This document shows positions 1 through 10,345 of a stretch of 64,000 nucleotides of DNA, piece by piece. The notes beneath the pieces are model-generated. The model was not told where the DNA came from and did not search any database. It saw only the letters and a program-made list of their open reading frames with translations. Position numbers and translations under genes: made by a program. The stretch is from Carposina sasakii (taxonomy: Eukaryota; Arthropoda; Insecta; Lepidoptera; Carposinidae): positions 5,064,716 through 5,128,715 of the forward strand of contig CP053163.1 of NCBI GenBank assembly GCA_014607495.2. The letters run 5' to 3'. The first letter of the stretch is position 1. Every line of letters begins with the position of its first letter.

Positions 1-3000
1 AATTTTGTTTGCCGTACATGTCACAAACGACATCATAGTTTAATTCATTTAACTTCGTCGCAATCGTTATCAGTAATTAGTGCACCTGCGCCTGCGATCC
101 CTAATGCTGTCTCGCTCCCTCCTACGGCGGAGCTCCATACTAGTGATTTGATTCACAATAATTGCGCCTCAAACCTACCGGTTTCGCAAAAAGGTACTGT
201 ATTGTTATCTACGGCTCTAATTGACATCTGTTTAGGTAATCACAAGGTAGCTACTATTCGATGCATTGCAGATACAGGTAGCCAAGCGTGTTTTATCACC
301 GAAGCATGCGTCCAACGACTTGGCCTACCGCGTAGGCATAGCTATGTACCTGTCTTCGGTATTGGTGACACGGAGCCCGTACAACCTAAAGGAATGGTTG
401 CGTGTACGATAACACCTAAAGGTCAACAACAACCTGTCATTCCAGTTGACGCTTTAATTCTGCCTAAATTAATTTCTAAGATGCCCAGTATTTCGTTACC
501 ATTTAAAGACTGGCCACACATAAAAAATCTATCCCTAGCTGATCCCGACTTTCACGTGCCCCAGCCAGTTGAAATGTTACTAGGAGCGGATATACTATCC
601 CACATCTTACTAGGCAACACTATAACTGGTCCGCCGGGGACACCTATTGCGATGAATAGTGTTTTGGGTTATCTATTGTTAGGTAATATCACGTTTAATT
701 CAATTGATTCGACTCCACTTCAAGTCTGTTTTAGCTCGTTTGACAACGACAACCTGCAACGGTTTTGGGAGCTGGAGTCAATTCCCGAGCAGCGGAGTTA
801 CACTCCCAACGAGGAATTATGCGAATCCTTTTTTCAAAAGACGCATACTCGCGATGAGACGGGAAGATACGTCGTTGCGCTGCCATTTAAGCCCGACGCA
901 CCACCTCTCGGTGAATCCCGTCAAATTGCCCTAGCACGGTTTCGAAAATTAGAATACCGTCTCGAACGCAATGCCCAGCTGAAGGCGGACTATCACGCGT
1001 GTCTCCAGGAGTACGTGGACCTCAACCACATGGAGATCGTGGAAGGAGAAGCCCCAGCAGGCGCTAGCTACTATATTCCTCACCATTGCGTGGTGAAGGC
1101 ATCCAGCGAGACAACTCGCACTCGCGTCGTGTACGATGCAGGTTGTCGCACTACTAGCGGTCATTCTCTCAATGACGCACTACTAACGGGTCCCAAGCTT
1201 CATCCGGATATAGTAGATATTCTTTTAAAGTTTCGTGCCCACAAAATATCATTTTCCGCGGACTTTAAACAAATGTACCGCAACATACTTGTTAGGGAAA
1301 GTGATAGGGATTTTCAGCGTATCCTCTGGCGTAAGTCGCCTGAAGAACCATTGCTTACCTACCGACTTCGTACAGTCGTGTTCGGCATCAATTCATCTCC
1401 TTATCTCGCGCTGCGTACTGTTCAACAACTTGCTCATGATGAAGCCGAGCGCTTTCCGCTCGCGTCGTCTGTATTATTAAGTGACGTGTTCGTCGATGAC
1501 GTCGTATCAGGCGCTGAGACAGAAGATCAAGCCCTCGAGTTGCAGCAGCAGCTGATAGGCATAACTAAAACGGCCGGTTTTGAATTACGCAAGTGGCATA
1601 GTAACTCGCCAGCTATACTAGCTGCGGTACGACCGCCAGATGCTCATGGTGAGCGGCGCGAAGATGTTCCATTTGCTAAAATGGAAAATGACCACGGAGT
1701 AAAGGTCCTTGGACTTCAGTGGAATCCAGGATCTGATTCTTTTAATTTCAAAGTTCAAGTTACATCTACTAAATGTACTAAACGTGCTATTCTATCGGAA
1801 ATCGCTAAAATCTACGACCCGCTCGGGTTCTTATCTCCGATAACATTGTATGCCAAACATTTGATCCAACTATTATGGTTGGCAAACGTTGATTGGGACG
1901 AGGAGCCTCCCATTGATATTGTTAATTCATGGAATAGTTTTATTAATGAGTTACCGCTGTTATCTCAAGTTTCTTTTCCGCGTCACATTTTTAATATTTT
2001 CGAGCTAGAATCAATTCAGATTCACGGTTTTGCTGACGCATCTCAAATTGGTTATGCAGCCTGTGTTTACGTTCGCCTCATGAGTAGAAACGGTGACATA
2101 CAGACGTACTTGGTCATGGCTAAAACTCGAGTGGCGCCGCTGCGTGTGTGTCTTACCATTCCCCGCCTTGAACTAATGGCTGCACTACTGTTATCCAAAC
2201 TACTTGAGAAAGTAAAATATACATACAGCGACCGCATCCATCCAGACCAGATTTACGCATGGTCAGACGCTTCCATCGTGCTAGCATGGCTACGCTCATC
2301 CCCGCACGAATGGAAAACGTTCGTTTCCAACCGCACCAGTGAGATCTTGTCCCATGTGCCCGCGAGTTGCTGGCGTCACGTCCCGTCAGCTGACAATCCG
2401 GCTGACGCAGCGTCACGTGGTCTACATCCTGCGGCGCTGGTACAACATGACTTGTGGTACCATGGTCCTGCATGGCTCCATTTAAGTCATGACTCCTGGC
2501 CTATACAACGTCCCATTTCCGATACCAGTGAGGAAAGAAAGCACGACCTACCTACTTGCTTATATACCTCGTCTCCGTCTCCTTCTCAGAACGTAGATAA
2601 TCTTATTACGCGATTTTCATCGCTAGGTAAACTTGTTCGTGTTGTAGCACAAACATTTCGTTTTTACAATAAATGTAAAAAATCTAATGAAAGGTTTTCT
2701 CATCACGTTACCGTGCCTGAGTATCAATTCGCACTTAACCGTCTTATCAAGATGACTCAGCAATCTGTTTTTAATGATGACATTCATAATATTTCTCATA
2801 ATAAATTGACTTCTATAGGCTTACGCCGCCTTACGCCTTTTCTGGATAGTGACGGCTTACTACGCGTTGGTGGGCGGATTCATAAGTCGCTTTTACCCTT
2901 TAACGCCAAGCATCAATTAATTTTACCAAAACGACATCCATTGACAAATCTTATTATTGACGATAATCATATTACGAATTTACACGCAGGACCCCAGATG

Positions 3001-3363
3001 GTTCGAAATTCGCTTTTGCAGCAGTATTGGATCTTATCTGCGCGTGACATTGTGCGTCAGCGCATACATCGCTGCGTCCGTTGTTTTCGTGCGCGCCCCG
3101 ATCGAGTGCAGCCGCGCATGGGACCTCTTCCCGCTGTTAGATTACGGCCTACGCGCGCCTTTATTAAAAGTAGTGTAGATTTCTGCGGACCTTTCTACGT
3201 GCGTGCTAATAAAGTACGCAACGCTAAAATAATTAAATGCTACGTTGCAGTTTTTGTATGTATGAGTGTTAAGGCCATACATCTCGAGCTTGTATCGGAC
3301 CTTTCTACGGAAGGTTTCTTAGCTGCATTGATACGTTTTAAGTCCCGAAGAGGTTATTGTACT
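1..3363 (+). CDS. BEL/Pao gag-pol polyprotein, part 1 (end of gag, protease, RT, RNase H, integrase N-terminal half)
   Basis: The frame is open from base 1, so the start lies upstream. The first residues contain a C-x2-C-H-x3-H-H knuckle of the kind found at the end of BEL gag. An aspartic protease motif, ADTGSQA, lies at 268-288. Reverse transcriptase runs over roughly 900-1700, with the catalytic FVDD at 1489-1500. An RNase H region begins near 2020 (GFADAS). The integrase HHCC zinc-binding region is at about 2980-3110 and the first catalytic Asp is at 3178-3180. The native reading ends at 3363, after Arg-Arg-Gly-Tyr-Cys-Thr. The frame runs on to a stop at 3520-3522, but that tail is LTR of the inserted element and not BEL protein. 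The polyprotein would be cut by its own protease and would copy and integrate the element. The continuation is at 7030-7746. Confidence 0.9.
3360..3363. repeat. Target-site duplication TACT, left copy
   Basis: TACT abuts the TG start of the 5' LTR at 3364 and recurs at 7029-7032 directly after the CA end of the 3' LTR. Removing the insert with one TACT copy restores the BEL integrase frame. Four to six bp duplications are usual for Ty3/gypsy integrases. Confidence 0.85.
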
Positions 3364-3799
3364 TGTCGGAGATCAAGATGTCATATCCTACAGTCGGATC
3401 TCCAACGCCATCTATTTTCAATCGTTGAAGTTAGAAACGTCAAGTCGACAGCTATCACTGACTTGAGGACAGCTGTCACTTGGGTAAAGACAAGACAGAG
3501 TACTGAGAGGGCGCCACTGTAGATTTACAACGACCACCGGGTCGTTTGAATTGAGCCGGAGGGTATTCTTTTTTTTTTGTTGCGTCTGTCGAGCGAAGCA
3601 CGGGTGCTAATCAGCCTCTGTCTTGTACTTACCACGTTTCTACGTTATCCGCTAGAATCCTAGTAATCTTGTGCGTAGATACAGTGAAAGTGTTTGTGAT
3701 TCCTAATTAAGCTTGTTTACTACACGCCGCATTCTTTATTTCGGATTTTGGAAGATGTCGGACACACCTAACGGCACGCCACTCGACCCATCTACGTCA
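3364..3799 (+). repeat. 5' LTR of the nested gypsy-type element
   Basis: It starts TGTCGGAG and ends CTACGTCA, and repeats at 6593-7028 with no difference noticed. A run of ten T lies near 3570. The gag start codon at 3755 and its first 15 codons lie inside this LTR. Confidence 0.85.
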
Positions 3800-4984
3800 T
3801 CAGGCGTGGGATGCAACCCGGATCACCCACATGAAACACGTGCTTCAAATAGTGACTCGAGCGAAGAAAAATGGCGTCTTCTCTTCGAGCAACAAAATCA
3901 AAATTTTCTGGCGTTGGTGCAAGCAATAAAACTACCTGCATCTTCGGACTCTATTCGCCTTCCTGATTTCGACCCAGAGAAAAGAGACATCGACGCCCGA
4001 GCTTGGATAACGACCGCGGACATGTGTATCACAGATCGACATCGCCATGGATCTTCTCTGATGATCGCGTTAAGCCACGCACTCAAGGGCGAAGCATCAT
4101 CTTGGCTGTCTTCAATATCGTTTCCTAATATGACGTGGGCCGATTTTAAGGAGCTTTTCGTAGCAAGGTATGACTGTCCTGAAACTGCTGCTTCCTTTCT
4201 CATCAGTATGCACGACAAGAAACCGAGAGATAACGAGTGCCTGGCCTCATACGCCGCTACCCTCATAACATCCTTAATGGCAAGGTGGAATGGACTGACT
4301 ACAGAACAGATAGCAATAGCTACTGTCTTAGCTCATATTTCAAAACAAGAGCCACGTGTTCAGAGGATTGCTATAACGACTGACATCAAGATGCGTAACC
4401 ATTTACAAAAGGAACTGAAGGCTGTCTCGTTCCTGAAGAGAAGTTATTCATCAAGTATTTATCGTGATGGACCCGACCTAAAAAGAAACCGACCTAATGG
4501 ATCTGCTGTGACCATCAAGTGCTTTAATTGTGGACAACTAGGCCACAAATCTCTTCAATGTCGCAACAAAGCCAATTCGAAGAAGCAAGATGACCGGTCC
4601 AAACACAGGTCCTTTCACGGGGACCATAACTCGACCAACCAACCTACAGGGAGAACCGATCGCATCACCTGCTTCAACTGCCGGGAACAAGGCCACTATG
4701 CATCCGACTGCCCGAAGAGGAAAATCAAGGAGGGGAACAAAGGTACCGGCGGCGGCACTGGAACTGGTCCAGCTAAGGAAAAGCGAGTAGACGTGTGCAT
4801 TGTGAATGCGCCTTCGGGTTCTCTGCGTCACTCTGGTGAGTCATTCCCATTTACTTACGACTCAGGTTCAGAGTGTTCCTTAGTTAAAGAATCGATTGCT
4901 TTGAAATTTAGTGGTAAGCGAATTTATGACAATGTTTCTATGACTGGTATAGGACAAACTTCTATAGCCTCGTACATGCTCTAG
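3755..4984 (+). CDS. Gag of the nested gypsy-type element, fused to a truncated protease
   Basis: The protein has 409 residues from the first ATG (beginning MSDTPNGTPLDP). The frame is also open a little upstream, but only from a TTG. Residues about 70-240 resemble a retrotransposon capsid, with the WxxF-type pattern of TWADFKELFVARY. Two CCHC zinc knuckles, CFNCGQLGHKSLQC and CFNCREQGHYASDC, start at residues 256 and 306. They would bind RNA during packaging. An aspartic protease motif, YDSGSECSL, has its Asp at residue 369, but the domain stops after GIGQTS at a rearrangement junction near 4970 and the frame ends ten bases later. Gag therefore looks whole while the attached protease is dead. 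Unusually, the start codon is within the 5' LTR. Confidence 0.8.
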   Translation: MSDTPNGTPLDPSTSSGVGCNPDHPHETRASNSDSSEEKWRLLFEQQNQNFLALVQAIKLPASSDSIRLPDFDPEKRDIDARAWITTADMCITDRHRHGSSLMIALSHALKGEASSWLSSISFPNMTWADFKELFVARYDCPETAASFLISMHDKKPRDNECLASYAATLITSLMARWNGLTTEQIAIATVLAHISKQEPRVQRIAITTDIKMRNHLQKELKAVSFLKRSYSSSIYRDGPDLKRNRPNGSAVTIKCFNCGQLGHKSLQCRNKANSKKQDDRSKHRSFHGDHNSTNQPTGRTDRITCFNCREQGHYASDCPKRKIKEGNKGTGGGTGTGPAKEKRVDVCIVNAPSGSLRHSGESFPFTYDSGSECSLVKESIALKFSGKRIYDNVSMTGIGQTSIASYML

Positions 4985-5964
4985 GCGATCTCGTGAACAA
5001 GTACGTTGTAGTGTACATGGATGACGTGCTAGTTGTGGCCAGTAACATCGACGAAGCTTTCGATAGACTAAAGGTAGTATTAGAAGTTCTTTCTGGGAAG
5101 GGATTTTCGTTAAATCCTAAAAAGTGCTCATTCCTGAAAGAAAAAGTAGAGTACCTAGGCTTCGAGGTGCGCCGAGGTCAAATTCGTCTGAATCCACGAA
5201 AGATAGTTGCACTTACCGCTTTACCACCGACCGGCGCTCTTAATAATCAAGGTAGATTTTATGATTTTCATTTTGATTCGGGTGCTGAGTGTTCACTAAT
5301 AAAAGAAAGCGTTGCATCAAGTTTCAATGGTAAAAGAATTGCTAAAACTGTCTCTCTAACGGGAATTGGTCAAACCAGTGTATTCAGCACCCAGCAAATA
5401 CTGTGTAATGTTGAAATTAATGATTATTGTTTAGAACTTTTATTACATGTTTTACCCGATGTGTATATGCGTAGTGATATTATGCTAGGTCGTGAAATAT
5501 TGAGTCAAGGCTTCGTTATTAACTTGTCAACAAATAATTTTAGCATTTCAAAACAAAATAATTTGACAGTTTTAAATTGTGACGTTTTAACCGATTCTAG
5601 TATCAGTAACGACTTTAGTAATGTTGACACAGATATACCCTCTTGTAAAAAGTCAGATCTTTTAACTATTTTAGGTGAATATTCCAGTTATTTTACAACA
5701 GGTTTGCCAAAAACTCGTGTAACTACAGGTGAACTCGAAATTCGATTAATTGATCCGAAGTATAGAGGTCCTTTTAGGGTATCGGAGGTACTTGAAGGTA
5801 ATCGTTATGTTCTTAAGGCCCTTAATTCCAATAGAACCTATAAGTACGCACATGACAGACTTAGGCGAATGCCTGCGAATGACATTACCAATGACATGCT
5901 GACATGTGACCGTGATGATAATCTGTGCGAACTTGACGGGGATGGACCGTCATGTTCAAATTAA
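4978..5964 (+). pseudogene. Scrambled pol remnant: RT palm piece, second protease, RT N-terminus joined to integrase tail
   Basis: One open frame strings together blocks that do not belong in this order. Block 1 (4978 to about 5240) is the RT palm with YMDDVLVVA and the following thumb-side sequence. Block 2 (about 5250-5560) is an aspartic protease, FDSGAECSL, with a downstream MLGREIL. It is similar to but distinct from the truncated protease at the end of gag. Block 3 (about 5670-5755) is the linker and start of RT, ending ELEIRLIDP. Block 4 (about 5756-5880) is the integrase C-terminal domain, with KYRGPFRVSEVLEGN and HDRLRRMP. RNase H and the integrase catalytic core are absent. The product would have no polymerase or integrase activity. 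The frame stays open through three junctions, so a fusion protein could still be made. Confidence 0.75.
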
Positions 5965-6015
5965 TGTTGAGTTGACTGATTGAGAGTGGTTTACGGATAC
6001 CGGATAGAGGTATTC

Positions 6016-6248
6016 AAGAGTCACTGGATGGAAGTGACTAGACTGGTATACGGAAGCTGGATGGAAGTTTCTAAGAGTCACTGGATGGAAGTGACTAGAC
6101 TGGTATACGGAAGCTGGATGTAAGTTTCTAAGAGTCACTGGATGGAAGTGACTAGACTGGTATACGGAAGCTGGATGGAAGTTTCCAAGAGTCACTGGAT
6201 GGAAGTGACTAGACTGGTTTACGGAAGCTGGATGGAAGTTTCCAAGAG
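6016..6248 (+). repeat. 57-bp tandem array, about four units
   Basis: The phrase AAGAGTCACTGG recurs at 6016, 6073, 6130 and 6187, with a decayed copy at 6244, giving an exact 57-bp period. The array lies between the pol remnant and the 3' LTR of the nested element. It is a multiple of three with no stop on the minus strand, which produces a spurious repetitive reading frame there. Confidence 0.9.
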
Positions 6249-6592
6249 TTGCTAGATTGAGGCAACTAGACTTACTTGACTGACGTTACTCTATATGGAT
6301 TGTGCATACTGTAGCCTTGTTTTGGAATTATTTACCTTGTGTGTGACGATTATAGTCGATTTCTTTGTTTAATAGTATGCAAGTAAATTTGTAACAATTT
6401 GGTATAGTAAAATGATTTTCAATTTTGATTATGATGATATTGGTTCGTTTGAAATAAAGGTTTAGTAACGTTTAAATTAAGTTTTTACTGTCCCAATGGT
6501 CAGAAAGACCGAGCGTGATACATGTTACTTTGCAAAATCCTCTTTCTTTCCAGAAACCCCACGCGAGGCCGCGTGAGTTGTCAAAATGGCCG

Positions 6593-7028
6593 TGTCGGAG
6601 ATCAAGATGTCATATCCTACAGTCGGATCTCCAACGCCATCTATTTTCAATCGTTGAAGTTAGAAACGTCAAGTCGACAGCTATCACTGACTTGAGGACA
6701 GCTGTCACTTGGGTAAAGACAAGACAGAGTACTGAGAGGGCGCCACTGTAGATTTACAACGACCACCGGGTCGTTTGAATTGAGCCGGAGGGTATTCTTT
6801 TTTTTTTGTTGCGTCTGTCGAGCGAAGCACGGGTGCTAATCAGCCTCTGTCTTGTACTTACCACGTTTCTACGTTATCCGCTAGAATCCTAGTAATCTTG
6901 TGCGTAGATACAGTGAAAGTGTTTGTGATTCCTAATTAAGCTTGTTTACTACACGCCGCATTCTTTATTTCGGATTTTGGAAGATGTCGGACACACCTAA
7001 CGGCACGCCACTCGACCCATCTACGTCA
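6593..7028 (+). repeat. 3' LTR of the nested gypsy-type element
   Basis: This is a collinear match to 3364-3799 over the full 436 bp. It is followed by TACT, the right copy of the target duplication (7029-7032). The stretch just before it lacks the usual purine-rich tract. Confidence 0.85.
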
Positions 7029-7029
7029 T

Positions 7030-7746
7030 ACTGATATCTATTCAGATTGCGGACGAAATTTTGTCGGCTGCAGTAACTACCTTAAAGATTTATTTGCGTT
7101 TTTACGAACCGACTCTGTGCAACGTGAGCTTCATAAGGAAGCCCTAAAACAGAACCTTACGTGGCATTTTCAGCCACCTTATGCTAGCCACTTCGGTGGA
7201 TTATTCGAGGCCGGTGTTAAGAGTTTTAAACATCATTTACATCGCGTTATTGGCACCCGGACTCTAACCTACGACGAGATGCACACTCTTGCGTGTCAAA
7301 TCGAGGCCGTGTTAAACTCACGTCCGCTCTGCGCTATTAGCTCTTCGCCTTCGGATCCTCTTCCATTAACTCCGGGCCACTTTTTAATTGGCGAGCCCTT
7401 AACGGCTCTACCTGAAGCTCCATTGGTTGACGAGAATCCTGATCGTCTCACTCGCTGGCTCTGGGTACAACAAGCTACCCAACATTTTTGGAAAAGATGG
7501 AGCAAGGAATACCTTCACGAACTTCAACAGAGTTCTAAATGGCTCCAAAACCGCGGTTCCGACGTCCGTGAAGGCACTGTTGTCGTCGTATGTGATGAGC
7601 AACTCCCACCGCTGCAGTGGAAGTTGGCTCGCGTTCATGCTCTACATCCCGGCTCTGATAACGTCACTCGCGTAGTGACTTTGAAAAGTGGCAAAACACT
7701 TTTTAAACGACCTGTGGTTAAAGTATGTCCTCTCCCCATAGAGTAG
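7030..7746 (+). CDS. BEL/Pao polyprotein, part 2 (integrase catalytic core and C-terminus)
   Basis: The frame continues the BEL polyprotein after the insertion (Thr-Asp-Ile-Tyr-Ser-Asp). The second catalytic Asp is at 7045-7047 in YSDCG and the catalytic Glu is at 7207-7209 in GGLFEAGVKSF. With Asp 3178-3180 this completes the DDE triad across the two halves. Downstream are features typical of BEL integrase: NSRPL, LTPGHFLIGEP, and the C-terminal region ending KRPVVKVCPLPIE before a TAG stop. Codon use and intactness match part 1, so the only visible lesion in this gene is the nested insertion. Confidence 0.88.
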   Translation, partial: TDIYSDCGRNFVGCSNYLKDLFAFLRTDSVQRELHKEALKQNLTWHFQPPYASHFGGLFEAGVKSFKHHLHRVIGTRTLTYDEMHTLACQIEAVLNSRPLCAISSSPSDPLPLTPGHFLIGEPLTALPEAPLVDENPDRLTRWLWVQQATQHFWKRWSKEYLHELQQSSKWLQNRGSDVREGTVVVVCDEQLPPLQWKLARVHALHPGSDNVTRVVTLKSGKTLFKRPVVKVCPLPIE

Positions 7747-7865
7747 GCATATGAAATTCGTTACGAACTTAATCCTAGTACTTAAGTTTAGTTTTTAGGT
7801 TTCTTTCATTTAAATTTTTTCTCTAATTAATTAAAAGACACTATGTGCTTTTAAGGTGAGCGGCA

Positions 7866-8321
7866 TGTTCCGTACCGGAACAGATTTTAATTTTAATTTG
7901 GAATAAGGTAACACAATCTGGAAATATACGTTCCGAGTAGTTTTAAATTCTTTTACTGGGTTCACGACGAACTGGATCCCGATCAACCTGTGCCAATGGG
8001 TTGGTACATCTACGCGCTACGACAGCGCCACCTATGGCCCGATTTCATACAACGGGCTGTCTGTTGTAATCCTGCCGCCGTCGCGCACGCAACTGAACAA
8101 TCTCAAAAACCATTTAATTCATATATCGAGGTATCTCTCTCCTCCTGGACTTCGTACTAGTGATACCGGTGGATAAAGTGTATGATCTTTGTGCTGGACT
8201 CTTCTTGTGACCTGTGCCGACCGAACCCACCACCGCTGAGCGTAGCCACCCTCGTGCCTGGTTCCATCGGTTGAAGGGTAAGTCGTTTGACCCAGTGTAA
8301 TATCAAACAGGGTTTATTACA
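7866..8321 (+). repeat. Probable 3' LTR of the BEL/Pao element
   Basis: The stretch begins TGTTCCGTACC about 120 bp after the pol stop and could end at ...TTTATTACA, giving TG...CA-type ends. The partner 5' LTR lies outside the window, so both edges are provisional. Confidence 0.5.
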
Positions 8322-10189
8322 TTTTAATTTTTTTGCTTTTTATATGGATAATTAAGTCTCATAGCTTCATTTCAATTCATTATTTTACCATTTAAGGGTA
8401 TATTTATAATCATTACATGTTTTATTGCCAATTCCACTCCTCGTATATTTCAAATAGCTAAACCGGTTATGAAACATAGCTAAGAATACTCTCGACTAAC
8501 CTATCCTTAGAAAAGAAACAGAATCTAAATCGGTTCATCCGTTTGGGCGCTACAATGCCACAGACAAACTGACAGATACGCACACATCCATAAACTTATA
8601 ACATCCCTCTTTTTCCATCGAGGGTTAAAAAATAGCGATAGCGAATTATCTTGTTTTTTTTTAACCGTCATGTTGTCCTCGCACTTGTAATGAGGATCAT
8701 TCAGACATCGGAATGACGGACGTCAGTTGGTAGGTAAGTAATATAAAATATTCCAGAACATACCTACCTACTTACTCGGGTCCAAACTTAGATGAATTAA
8801 TACGTCACTGGGTCCAAAGTTTAAATAATTGGTACATTTGAATGTACAATTTTGGAACAAAAACACGTAAAACGTGAAAATGTAAGATGACGAGAAATAT
8901 TCTTCATTCCGTCAATGTAATGTAAGAGGAAATGTTGTATTTTGAATATTCTGCCTTATTCTAACCAACCGGAGACTTCATTTTTCTTTGTTTCCTCTTT
9001 GTTTTGTGTCTGATCTTTTAAAAGATACCGTACGATCACAGATCGACAATAAAATTTTGACAGTTTGTACTCTTGAGTTTTATGCTTCGATGAAAAGCAA
9101 AGTCTTTATTGGAAGAGAGGAAGATAAGGTTTAGACCAGAGGTTCTAAAACTTATTTCGTGCAATGAACGTCCACTTTGAAAATTTATTCCTTCTCCCTC
9201 TTCATAGCCGTAATTACATATAAGTCGTGCCATTTTTTTTTCTAGGGCTTCTAGGGCTCTAGCACCCACAAGGGGGCGTTATCACTTTGGGAAAGTCTGA
9301 AATAGCACTTATAATTATATACTGGTACAGATACTGCCTTATCTTACGCAAAAAGAAACATAATTTTAAAATAAAGCTCGCCTCAGGGGCTTTGCGCATT
9401 CTCTGGTGTAACTGTGTGGCATCATTATATTGTTTAATATTTTGTGTGAGTGTGTATAAAAAACAGAAAGAAATTTTTTTACATAGTAAAATAAAACTAT
9501 AAGTATAGAATATATAAACATAGTATTGTAGTAAATAACTCCAGTTATTATTGCATTATACGAGAATTCAAATGTTCAAATTTCCAACTGTTCGCTTCTC
9601 AATTACATTTTTTGTTTAATTATTATTCTAAATATAATTTATTAATAATTTTATAATTATTATTCGTTAATGGTTTGTTTTTGATCGTTAATTTAAATAT
9701 AATTAGAATAAATATTTTCGTTCACAGCACACAGCATAAAATTTAAAATAATTTGGTAAATAATAATTTGATTGTGTAATATAACATCATTGTCAGTTAT
9801 TGAAGTGATCTTTAAAAAATTTAATGGACTTATACAAATTTAATTTTTTTGTCCGGTTGCCACTGACACCCTGTATAATATTATATTTTAGTAGAGCACT
9901 CCATTCATCTCCTCAAATTACAATGGCGGCACCTCCATTCGTGAGTTTTTTCAAGCCCATCTAAACCATATTATGGTCTGTATTCACTCTTTCTAGTTCT
10001 ACGCCAGTTTTTAATAATAATACATATTCACACACTACACAACACATTAACCTAGTCCCACACTAAGATCCCTAAGGTCTTGTGTCGTGGGTACTAAGCA
10101 ACGGTATATAAATACATAGACAAGTATCGTAACATCCATGACTCGTTCCATTCATAAATCAATAATATTTATATTTATATTGGGTGCCT
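8322..10189. other. AT-rich intergenic sequence with one old repeat relic
   Basis: At 8490-8640 there is a dispersed-repeat relic with the phrase CGGTTCATCCGTTTGGGCGC followed by a CCACAGAC stretch, of a kind common at 3' ends of insect interspersed repeats. Nothing gene-like was seen in the rest. The short open frames at 9036-9502 have no recognisable motifs. Confidence 0.5.
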
Positions 10190-10345
10190 ACAGACGGATA
10201 CCAGCGTAGGGGAAAACCCAGGAGAAGATGGAGGGACGACCTGGATAAATTTCAGCCAAAGTGAGCCACTATAGCAGGAGCACGACAAGGGTGGGCCCTA
10301 ATCGGGGAGGCCTTTGCCCAGCAGTGGGACTCGGCTTAGGCTATA
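10190..10345 (+). repeat. LINE 3'-end fragment
   Basis: The plus strand encodes a decayed non-LTR retrotransposon C-terminus: an Arg/Pro-rich piece with GRPG, then AFAQQWDSA-like residues around GGCCTTTGCCCAGCAGTGGG. This is the usual tail of RTE-like LINEs in moths. It is 5'-truncated and non-functional. Confidence 0.6.

Larger units (their letters stand above)
3364..7028 (+). mobile_element. Ty3/gypsy-type LTR retrotransposon, non-autonomous, inserted in BEL integrase
   Basis: The element is 3665 bp with direct 436-bp LTRs (TG...CA) and a TACT duplication. The internal region is only about 2.8 kb: gag with two CCHC knuckles, two protease pieces, a scrap of RT and the end of integrase, then a 57-bp tandem array. 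Most RT, all RNase H and the integrase core are missing, so the copy cannot supply its own replication enzymes. The two LTRs look identical and collinear (constant offset of 3229), which points to a recent insertion, presumably helped in trans. No clear tRNA primer-binding site follows the 5' LTR, and no purine-rich tract precedes the 3' LTR. Confidence 0.85.
1..8321 (+). mobile_element. BEL/Pao LTR retrotransposon, 3' part, split by a nested LTR element
   Basis: The window opens inside the element, so its 5' LTR and most of gag lie upstream. Visible in order: the end of gag with a Cys/His knuckle, then protease, reverse transcriptase, RNase H and integrase, interrupted at 3363/7029 by another retrotransposon. 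A short 3' untranslated stretch and a probable 3' LTR follow. The domain order and FVDD reverse transcriptase motif are typical of BEL/Pao. The coding sequence on both sides of the insertion is open, so the copy was apparently intact when it was hit. Confidence 0.9.

Noticed and set aside
3364..3522. Continuation of the BEL polyprotein to residue 1124
   Set aside because: This tail is 5' LTR sequence of the nested element; the identical stretch recurs at 6593 and the true BEL frame resumes at 7030.
5956..6195. 79-codon repetitive frame on the minus strand
   Set aside because: It is produced entirely by the 57-bp tandem array, which is a multiple of three; no start context or homology.
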